Part shown: positions 1 to 4,981 of the stretch, one piece after another
How positions within the stretch are numbered: the first letter of the stretch is position 1
Layout: each line of letters begins with the position of its first letter
From: Chloroflexota bacterium
Lineage (GTDB): Bacteria > Chloroflexota > Limnocylindria > P2-11E
DNA length: 5,801 bases
NCBI GenBank assembly: GCA_016875665.1
Contig: VGPA01000093.1
Location: forward strand, 1 to 5,801
Direction: 5' to 3'
The notes under the pieces: generated by a model
The model's input: only the letters and a program-made list of their open reading frames with translations
Told to the model about the DNA's origin: nothing
Database searches by the model: none
Translations under genes and position numbers: made by a program

Positions 1-401
1 TCGAGCTCGAGGTCCGCCTCCAGCGCCTCGTCCTCGCCGCGCACGGGCGGGGCCTGCTCCGCGCGGCCCACGACCGCGCGGAGGGCGGCCTCGCGGTCGC
101 GCTCGCCGAGCTGTGCCTGCGCGAGAAGCGCGGCATGACGGTGACGCTCCCGGCCCAGCGGGGCGTCGGACGGCTCGCGGCGCTGTTCGGCGAGTCGCCC
201 ACCGGCGGCATCGTGCTGGTGTGCGCGCCCGAGGACGCGGACGCGCTCCGCACGCTCGCCAAGGAGCAGGACGTGCCGGTGTGGACGTTGGGTACGGTGG
301 GCGGGGACCTGCTCGAGGTCGCGCCGATCCTCGCGGTCAACGTGGCGGCCATGGCCGACGCGTTCGAGCACGGTCTGGCTCGGGCGCTCGGGCGCGCCTG
401 A
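1..401 (+). CDS. purL: Phosphoribosylformylglycinamidine synthase subunit PurL, C-terminal part
   Basis: This is the last 132 codons of the large FGAM synthase subunit, the ATP- and glutamine-dependent enzyme that turns FGAR into FGAM in cytosolic purine synthesis (step 4). The gene starts left of the window; codons are read from base 3 and the stop is TGA at 399-401. The match rests on the C-terminal AIRS-like domain pattern: a GLLRAAHD segment followed by EGGLAVALAE (about residues 17-36 of the visible part), then FGESP and, near the end, LGTVGGD. This fits the C-terminus of the PurL family, where the usual form is AHDVSDGGLA and ESPSR followed by valines. Here the motifs read AHDRAEGGLA and ESPTGG, so two normally conserved positions differ. 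The neighbouring purF, purM and purN support the call. It could be small PurL (PurSQL type) or the end of a long one; the window does not show which. Confidence 0.9.
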   Translation, partial: ELEVRLQRLVLAAHGRGLLRAAHDRAEGGLAVALAELCLREKRGMTVTLPAQRGVGRLAALFGESPTGGIVLVCAPEDADALRTLAKEQDVPVWTLGTVGGDLLEVAPILAVNVAAMADAFEHGLARALGRA

Positions 402-403
402 GC

Positions 404-420
404 GGCGGTTCATGGCCGCC
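404..420 (+). other. Short GC hairpin just after purL stop
   Basis: GGCGGT (404-409) can pair with GCCGCC (415-420) around a 5-base loop, giving five G-C pairs and one G-U pair three bases after the purL stop. A pyrimidine stretch (TCCTC) follows but there is no run of T, so this is not a convincing intrinsic terminator. It may only slow transcription, stabilise the purL 3' end, or be a chance pairing in GC-rich DNA. Confidence 0.2.
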
Positions 421-438
421 TCCTCGAACCCGTAGGAT
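409..438 (+). promoter_or_regulatory. Possible purF promoter
   Basis: TAGGAT at 433-438 matches four of six positions of the sigma-70 -10 consensus and has the TAnnnT form common in high-GC bacteria. A poor -35 candidate (TTCATG, 409-414) lies 18 bases upstream and matches only its first two bases. Initiation here would give a leader of roughly 105 bases before purF, containing the hairpin at 486-510. This would let purF-purM-purN be transcribed apart from purL. The evidence is a single hexamer plus position in the only gap of the cluster. Confidence 0.25.
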
Positions 439-485
439 GAGGATGTGCCCAAGCGCTCGTCCGGGAGTCCTTCCCACTCGTGAGC

Positions 486-510
486 GCGTCCCCGCTCAGC
501 GCGGGGATGC
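486..510 (+). promoter_or_regulatory. 10-bp hairpin in purF leader
   Basis: GCGTCCCCGC (486-495) pairs with GCGGGGATGC (501-510) around the loop TCAGC. Nine pairs are Watson-Crick and one is G-U. It is the strongest local inverted repeat I found in the window, ending 26 bases before the purF Shine-Dalgarno. No T-run follows, so a classical intrinsic terminator is unlikely. It could be an mRNA-stabilising 5' structure, a processing or pause site, or part of a larger control structure. It does not look like a purine riboswitch. Confidence 0.45.
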
Positions 511-536
511 CAGCGGCGCAGCCTAACCACACACAC

Positions 537-543
537 AAGGAGG
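537..543 (+). promoter_or_regulatory. Shine-Dalgarno of purF
   Basis: AAGGAGG lies 7 bases before the ATG at 551. It is a near-perfect ribosome binding site and by far the best in the window. Together with an in-frame TAA at 524-526 and no start codon in between, it fixes the purF start at 551. Confidence 0.9.
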
Positions 544-550
544 CGATGCC

Positions 551-1948
551 ATGTGTGGCGTGAGCGGCATCTGGCAGCCGGTCGGCACCGAGGCCACCGA
601 AGCGGCCCGCACCACGTTCTTCGCGCTCTATGCGCTGCAGCACCGCGGCCAGGAGTCGGCGGGCATCGCGTCCACCGACGGCTCCGGCATCCACGTGGTG
701 AAGCGCATGGGTCTGGTCGGCCAGGTCTTCGCCGAGCCGGACCTCGCGTCGCTGCGCGGCCACGCCGCGATCGGCCACACCCGCTACTCGACCACCGGCT
801 CGTCGCGCATCGAGAACGCGCAACCGATCGTGGTGCGCCACCCCGACCTCGGCGAGCTCGCGCTCGGCCACAACGGCAACTGCATCAACGCGCGCGACCT
901 GCGCGAGGGCCTGGCCAAGGAGGGCGTCACGTTCGTGGGCAGCTCCGACACCGAGGTGCTCGCGCAGGAGATCCTCAAGGGCACGGGTGCGACCTGGGAG
1001 GAGAAGATGGTCGACGCGCTCCCCAAGCTGGAGGGCGCGTGGTCGCTGAGCATCCTCACGCCGACGGCGATGTACGGCGTGCGCGACCCGCTCGGCGTCC
1101 GGCCGCTGTGCCTGGGCCGCAAGGGCGACGCCTGGTACCTCGCCAGCGAGACCTGCGCGCTCGACACGGTCGGCGCGTCGTTCGTGCGCGACGTGGAGCC
1201 GGGCGAGATCGTGCGGATCGACGAGCACGGGCCCCGGCGGGTGGCGCTCCTCGCGGACGAGAAGCGCGGGCTCTGCGTGTTCGAGCACGTGTACCTGGCA
1301 TCGGTGTCGTCCTCGCTCGGCGGGGCGTCCGTGTACTCGACGCGCGAGCGCATGGGCGAGCGGCTGTCCATCGAGCACCCGGTCGCCGCCGACGTGGTGG
1401 TGCCGGTGCCGGACTCGGCCATCCCGGCGGCGGTGGGGTACGCGCGCGCGAGCGGCATCCCGTTCCGCGAGGGACTGATCAAGAACCGCTACATCGGCCG
1501 CACCTTCATCCAGCCGTCGCAGGCGCTGCGCGAGCACTCGGTCGCGCTCAAGTACAACGCGCTCCGCGACGTGCTCGACGGCAAGCGCGTGATCGTGATC
1601 GACGACTCGATCGTGCGCGGCTCCACCTCGGGGCCGATCGTGAATCTCCTTCGCCGCAACGGCGCCACGGAGGTCCACTTCCGCGTGTGCTCGCCGCCGA
1701 TCCGGCACGCGTGCTACTTCGGCGTGGACATGGCGCGGAAGCGCGAGCTGATCGCGGCGAACATGGACGTGGAGCAGATCCGCAAGCACATCGGCGCGGA
1801 CTCGCTCGGCTACCTGTCGCTGGAGGGCATGGTCACGGCGACCGGTGGCACGGTCGACGAGATGTGCACCGCGTGCTTCACCGGCGAGTACCCCGTCCCG
1901 GTGCAGCTCGAGCTGAGCGACCCCAAGCAGGCGCTGGAGCGGGTATGA
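551..1948 (+). CDS. purF: Amidophosphoribosyltransferase (glutamine PRPP amidotransferase)
   Basis: This 465-residue cytosolic enzyme commits carbon to purine synthesis by making 5-phosphoribosylamine from PRPP and glutamine. The N-terminal Ntn-hydrolase glutaminase domain (about 2-235) starts MCGVSG, so Cys2 becomes the nucleophile after Met removal. Arg78 in HTRYSTTG, Asn108-Gly109 in GHNGN and Asp133 in SSDTE fit the glutamine site. The C-terminal phosphoribosyltransferase domain has the flexible loop KNRYIGRTF (311-319) and the PRPP loop VIVIDDSIVRGST (347-359). Cys242, Cys388, Cys439 and Cys442 align with the four ligands of the Bacillus subtilis [4Fe-4S] cluster, a structural and oxygen-sensitive feature absent from the E. 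coli type. No propeptide is possible, because a TAA lies eight codons upstream with no start between. The usual YFARPDS motif reads YLASVSS (248-254). Length is normal. The last codon, GTA, is the only GTA I read in the gene and creates an ATGA at the stop. purM follows after 34 bases. Confidence 0.97.
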   Translation: MCGVSGIWQPVGTEATEAARTTFFALYALQHRGQESAGIASTDGSGIHVVKRMGLVGQVFAEPDLASLRGHAAIGHTRYSTTGSSRIENAQPIVVRHPDLGELALGHNGNCINARDLREGLAKEGVTFVGSSDTEVLAQEILKGTGATWEEKMVDALPKLEGAWSLSILTPTAMYGVRDPLGVRPLCLGRKGDAWYLASETCALDTVGASFVRDVEPGEIVRIDEHGPRRVALLADEKRGLCVFEHVYLASVSSSLGGASVYSTRERMGERLSIEHPVAADVVVPVPDSAIPAAVGYARASGIPFREGLIKNRYIGRTFIQPSQALREHSVALKYNALRDVLDGKRVIVIDDSIVRGSTSGPIVNLLRRNGATEVHFRVCSPPIRHACYFGVDMARKRELIAANMDVEQIRKHIGADSLGYLSLEGMVTATGGTVDEMCTACFTGEYPVPVQLELSDPKQALERV

Positions 1949-1986
1949 GCGGCCCGCCGACGACGGCGGCCGCGGTGGCCCGATGA
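1945..1986 (+). other. 13-codon mini-ORF bridging purF and purM
   Basis: An ATG at 1945 overlaps the purF stop (ATGA, 1945-1948) and opens a 13-codon frame reading MSGPPTTAAAVAR. Its TGA (1984-1986) overlaps the purM ATG (ATGA, 1983-1986). GGAG at 1936-1939, inside the end of purF, lies 5 bases before its ATG and could serve as Shine-Dalgarno. The frame could carry a terminating ribosome across the gap to purM, which has only a weak GGTGG upstream. Whether it is translated is inference; the peptide has no recognisable domain. Confidence 0.3.
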
Positions 1987-3014
1987 CCACGTACAAAGAC
2001 GCGGGCGTCGACGCGGCGCTCAAGGCGGAGCTGTTGAAGTCGCTCTCCGGCCGCGTCCAGGCCGGCCGGCCTGAGGTGATCGGCGGGCTGGGCGGTTTCG
2101 GCGGCCTGTTCCGCGCACCGACGGGCAAGGAGATGGTGCTCGTCGCCACCACCGACGGCGTGGGCACCAAGACCGAGCTCGCGCGGATGCTCGACCGCTA
2201 CGAGGTGGTCGGGACCGACGTCGTGCACCAGAGCGTGAACGACGCGCTCGCGGCTGGCGCGGAGCCGCTGTTCTTCCTCGACTACTTCGCCTCCGGCGTC
2301 CTTTCACCCGACATCTTCACGCGCGTGGTCGACGCGGTGGCCGCGGCGTGCGCCGCCAACGGGTGCGCGCTCCTGGGCGGGGAGACCGCGGAGATGCCGG
2401 GCGTGTTCGCGCCGGGCGCGTTCGACATCGTCGGTTTCCTCGTCGGCGCGGCCGAGCGCGAAGCGCTGCTCGACCCCGCCGCGGTGCGCGACGGCGACGC
2501 GCTCGTGGGCCTACCCTCGACCGGCCTCCACACCAACGGGTACTCGCTCGCGCGCCTGGTGGTCTCGCGCCTCGCGGAGAACGAGGGGCGCTCGATGGTG
2601 GACGCGCTGCGCGCGCCGCGCCCGCTGCTGGGAGGCACGCTCGGTGACGCGCTTCTCCAGACGCACCGCTCGTATCTCGCGGACGTGCGCGCGCTGCGCG
2701 CCGCAACCGAGGTGAAGGCGATGGCGCACCTCACAGGCGGCGGCTGGGAGGGCAATCTCCCACGCGCGCTTCCCGCGGGCATGGGCGCGCAGGTCGACCG
2801 CGGGGCGTGGACCGTACCGCCGCTCTTCCGCTTCCTCGCGGAGGCCGGCCGCATCGCCGACGAGGAGCTGTGGGACACCTGGAACATGGGCATCGGGATG
2901 GTCGCGGTGGTCTCGGACCCCGCTGCCGCGGTGCGCGCGGTGCCGGGCGCCGTCCGCCTCGGCTCCGTCGAGCGACTGCGGGCCGGCGCCGCCCGGCGCG
3001 TCCGCTTCGCATGA
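1983..3014 (+). CDS. purM: Phosphoribosylformylglycinamidine cyclo-ligase (AIR synthetase)
   Basis: This 343-residue cytosolic enzyme uses ATP to close FGAM to 5-aminoimidazole ribonucleotide (step 5), so it acts directly on the product of PurL. The order of AIR-synthetase motifs is complete: YKDAGVD (4-10), PEVIGGLGGFGGLF (30-43), TTDGVGTK (56-63, nucleotide/phosphate loop), VND (85-87), AEPLFFLDY (93-101), LLGGETAEMPG (130-140), STGLHTNGYSLAR (179-191) and HLTGGGWEGNLPRALP (249-264). Length is normal for bacterial PurM (about 345). The segment usually reading VAMCVND is VHQSVND here. The ATG at 1983 is the only usable start, since no in-frame start codon lies between it and the purF reading frame. 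Its own ribosome site is weak (GGTGG, 1974-1978), so coupling to upstream translation is likely. The stop at 3012-3014 lies in another ATGA. Confidence 0.96.
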   Translation: MTTYKDAGVDAALKAELLKSLSGRVQAGRPEVIGGLGGFGGLFRAPTGKEMVLVATTDGVGTKTELARMLDRYEVVGTDVVHQSVNDALAAGAEPLFFLDYFASGVLSPDIFTRVVDAVAAACAANGCALLGGETAEMPGVFAPGAFDIVGFLVGAAEREALLDPAAVRDGDALVGLPSTGLHTNGYSLARLVVSRLAENEGRSMVDALRAPRPLLGGTLGDALLQTHRSYLADVRALRAATEVKAMAHLTGGGWEGNLPRALPAGMGAQVDRGAWTVPPLFRFLAEAGRIADEELWDTWNMGIGMVAVVSDPAAAVRAVPGAVRLGSVERLRAGAARRVRFA

Positions 3015-3022
3015 CGAGCTGA
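3011..3022 (+). other. Four-triplet mini-ORF (MTS) at the purM stop, possible relic of the purN start
   Basis: The purM stop lies in an ATGA (3011-3014). The ATG opens a frame of three codons (MTS) ending in TGA at 3020-3022. This frame is in phase with purN, whose GTG follows 15 bases later. It might allow terminating ribosomes to stay near the purN start, or it may be the remains of an older purN start cut off by a stop codon. It may equally be chance. Confidence 0.2.
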
Positions 3023-3037
3023 CCGGGGGGGCGTGGA

Positions 3038-3634
3038 GTGATCCGCCTCGCGGTCCTCGTGTCGGGCGGCGGCACCAACCTTCAGGCGCTGATCGCCGCG
3101 TGCGCGTCCGGGCGCCTCGACGCGGAGATCGTGTACGTGGCGTCGAATCACGCCGGCGTGCACGCGCTCGAGCGCGCCGCCGCCGCCGGGATCCCCGCCG
3201 GCGTGTTCGAGGCGGCGCAGGGGAAAGGCGGGCGTTCCAAGGCGCAGACCGCGATGGCCGAGGCGGTGATGGCCGCAAATCCGGACCTGATCGTGGCCGC
3301 GGGCTTCGACCGCGTGCTCTACCCGGCGGTGCTCGACCACTTCAAGGGCACGCCGATCATCAACATCCACCCGTCGCTGCTGCCGGCGTTCGGCGGGCGG
3401 GGGATGCTCGGCGACAAGGTGCACGAAGCGGTGATCGCCGCGGGCGTGGCGGAGTCGGGGTGCACCGTGCACTTCCTGGAGCCCGGGATGGTGGACGGCG
3501 GCCGGATCCTCTTGCAGCGGCGCGTTCCGGTGAAACCGGGGGACGACGCGGCGTCACTCGCCGAGCGCGTGCTCCGGGAGGAGCATCTCGCGATCGTCGA
3601 TGCGGTGGCGCAGTTCGCGACCGGGCAGGGCTGA
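3038..3634 (+). CDS. purN: Phosphoribosylglycinamide formyltransferase (GAR transformylase, folate-dependent)
   Basis: This 198-residue cytosolic enzyme transfers a formyl group from 10-formyltetrahydrofolate to GAR, giving FGAR (step 3), the substrate of PurL. The N-terminal phosphate-binding loop reads VLVSGGGTNLQAL (6-18). The folate and catalytic part has AAGFDRVL (87-94), INIHPSLLP (108-116) and GCTVHF (141-146). Asn109, His111 and Asp153 (in MVDGG) match Asn106, His108 and Asp144 of the E. coli enzyme. The AFGGRGMLGDKVHEAV stretch (117-132) replaces the E. coli PGLHTH-type loop, as in many non-proteobacterial members. The start is GTG at 3038, preceded by seven G (3025-3031) that can pair with the anti-Shine-Dalgarno only loosely; an in-frame TGA at 3020-3022 and the lack of other starts leave no earlier choice. 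The last 81 bases overlap the 3' end of the convergent glycosyltransferase gene. It ends the visible purine cluster. Confidence 0.95.
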   Translation: MIRLAVLVSGGGTNLQALIAACASGRLDAEIVYVASNHAGVHALERAAAAGIPAGVFEAAQGKGGRSKAQTAMAEAVMAANPDLIVAAGFDRVLYPAVLDHFKGTPIINIHPSLLPAFGGRGMLGDKVHEAVIAAGVAESGCTVHFLEPGMVDGGRILLQRRVPVKPGDDAASLAERVLREEHLAIVDAVAQFATGQG

Positions 3635-4981
3635 CCGGACGCACGCGACCCACGCGCACAGGAGCACGGCGAACGCGGCGATCTGGCCCAGCGCGACGGC
3701 CGTCGCGAACGCCTCGCTCCGTGCGAGGTCGCCGAGCGGCAGGTTGATCTGCGTGACGCCGCGCCCGCCGCCACCGGGGGGTGCGATCGGCGCCGGCTGG
3801 ACAGGGAGCCCACCGAAGCCTCGGCCGGGGATCTGGAATCCGCCGCGCGCGGCGGGCGCGAGCACCGCATGCAGATTGACCGCGTTCAGCACCCCCACCA
3901 CCGTGAACGCGCCGAGCCACTCGGCCGCGCCCGCGACGAGCAGCGAGCCTGCCATGAAGAACGGGAACGCGTACCGCTCGTGCACGCGCGTGGGGAGCAG
4001 GTAGAAGGCGAGGGCGACGAGCGCGAAGCCGAGCACGATCGCGTAGCGATCGTTCCGGAAGAGCAGCCCAACCGCGACGACGAGGCCGGCGGTCACAAGC
4101 AGAAGCGCACCCACCTGCACCGCCGGGACCGCGTCGAAGAGCGCGAGCGAGTCGGGGGTCCACGCGTTCGGGCCGCCGGTCATCGCGCCCGCGAGCGGGC
4201 GGGGACCGACCAGCGCCCAGAGGTTGTAGGCGTTGGCCGAGAGCACCGGATAGCGGTCGCCGAGCTGAAGGAAGAGCCCGCCGAGGCCCGAGACGTGGCC
4301 GGCCACAGGGATGCCTTGGAGCGCGGGCGAGGCGAAACGGGTGATGTCGAACGGGAGGAGGGGGATGACGAGCGCCGCCGATCCCGCGAGCAGCGCGCGC
4401 GCGATCCGTACCGGCTCGCGCTTCTGGATGAGGTGCCGCGCCACGAGCACCGGCACCAGAATGCCGAGGATGATGACGCCCTGCGGCTTGGTCACGATCG
4501 CGAGCAGCCCGAATGCGGCCGCCCACTCGGAGCGGCCGGCGATGAGCAGCAGCAGCGCGACGAGCATGGGCAGCGCGACGACGGAGTCGACCTGGCCCCA
4601 CAGCGCGGAGTCGTACCACGTGACCGGGAGGAACAGGAATACGGCCGCGCCGAGCAGCCCCGCGCGCACGCCGTGCCAGCGCGAGGCGGCGGCATACACG
4701 AGCACCGCGATGGCGATGTCGGCGAGGAACGGCGCGAACTTGATCGGGAGGCTGAGCGCTCCTTCGATCCAGAGCACGTAGAGGAACGCGGGCGGGTAGT
4801 CGGCCTGGGGCGTGCTCGCATAGAAGGAGGAAGGGCCGACGCGCACCAGCGTCTCTGCCCACGACTTGAGGAGGCTCAGGTCGCCGGCGAACCCCTGGGT
4901 GGGGTAGACGCCGAATGCGAGCCACGCGCGCAGCCAGGCGCCCAGCGCGAGCAGCGCCGCGAACGGGACGTGCCTGATCAC
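3554..4981 (-). CDS. Gpi18-like GT-C membrane glycosyltransferase (probable polyprenyl-phosphate-sugar dependent mannosyltransferase)
   Basis: This 475-residue polytopic protein has about eleven or twelve hydrophobic segments (for example 5-24, 83-100, 131-148, 167-184, 286-307, 312-330, 355-377 and 425-447). The family pattern is Asp34 in AGDLSLLKSW in the first outer loop (candidate catalytic acid of the GT-C fold), DYPPAFLYVLW (61-71), DSALWGQVDS (124-133), TKPQGVII (164-171) and TRVHERYAFPF (331-341). This combination is typical of the Gpi18-like mannosyltransferase group and related GT87-like proteins; the sugar and acceptor are not readable. An outer loop (about 380-408) is rich in Gly and Pro, which is unusual. 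The start is GTG at 4981-4979, whose GTGA overlaps the stop of the upstream glycosyltransferase; the first helix begins four residues later. No own Shine-Dalgarno is evident, so translational coupling is likely. The charged C-terminal tail (about 450-475) is encoded opposite the end of purN. Confidence 0.8.
   Translation of the reverse strand: MIRHVPFAALLALGAWLRAWLAFGVYPTQGFAGDLSLLKSWAETLVRVGPSSFYASTPQADYPPAFLYVLWIEGALSLPIKFAPFLADIAIAVLVYAAASRWHGVRAGLLGAAVFLFLPVTWYDSALWGQVDSVVALPMLVALLLLIAGRSEWAAAFGLLAIVTKPQGVIILGILVPVLVARHLIQKREPVRIARALLAGSAALVIPLLPFDITRFASPALQGIPVAGHVSGLGGLFLQLGDRYPVLSANAYNLWALVGPRPLAGAMTGGPNAWTPDSLALFDAVPAVQVGALLLVTAGLVVAVGLLFRNDRYAIVLGFALVALAFYLLPTRVHERYAFPFFMAGSLLVAGAAEWLGAFTVVGVLNAVNLHAVLAPAARGGFQIPGRGFGGLPVQPAPIAPPGGGGRGVTQINLPLGDLARSEAFATAVALGQIAAFAVLLCAWVACVRSALPGRELRHRIDDREMLLPEHALGE
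3566..3592. other. Hairpin inside the convergent overlap
   Basis: TGCTCC (3570-3575) pairs with GGAGCA (3580-3585) around GGGA, a GNRA-type tetraloop on the plus strand. CGCG (3566-3569) can add four pairs with CGCG (3589-3592) across a 3-base bulge. It lies in the only stretch where transcripts of both blocks end, so it might help stop or process them. No T-run is present on either strand and the bases code for conserved PurN residues, so chance is a real alternative. Confidence 0.2.
3758..3844 (-). other. Gly/Pro-rich outer loop of the Gpi18-like protein
   Basis: Residues about 380-408 read as a low-complexity stretch with GRGFGGLPVQPAPIAPP followed by a glycine run. It sits between two hydrophobic segments (355-377 and 425-447) after the HERY motif. 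It is absent from the family core as I know it. It resembles in composition, and in the phrase GLPxxP/QP, the longer linker of the neighbouring glycosyltransferase. Confidence 0.55.

Noticed and set aside
404..420. Intrinsic terminator after purL
   Set aside because: The stem is only five or six pairs and no T-run follows.
402..550. Purine riboswitch or other known riboswitch before purF
   Set aside because: I see one simple hairpin, not the three-way junction and conserved core of a purine aptamer, nor the conserved core of PRPP or ppGpp ykkC-type RNAs.
1281..1330. Frameshift or sequencing error behind the altered PurF motif
   Set aside because: The codons on both sides translate to conserved sequence in the same frame and no nearby double indel restores ARPDS.
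410..2170. 586-codon open frame on the minus strand opposite purF
   Set aside because: It is antisense to a gene with every catalytic motif in place, is rich in Arg, His, Ala and Asp, and matches nothing. Long antisense frames are expected where third positions are G or C.
3025..3031. Seven-G run before purN as a phase-variation tract
   Set aside because: It lies upstream of the start codon, is short, and such runs are expected at this base composition; it more likely acts as a poor ribosome binding site.
2282..3472. 396-codon minus-strand frame across the purM-purN junction
   Set aside because: Arg/Ser/Pro-rich with no motif, and both sense-strand genes are clear.
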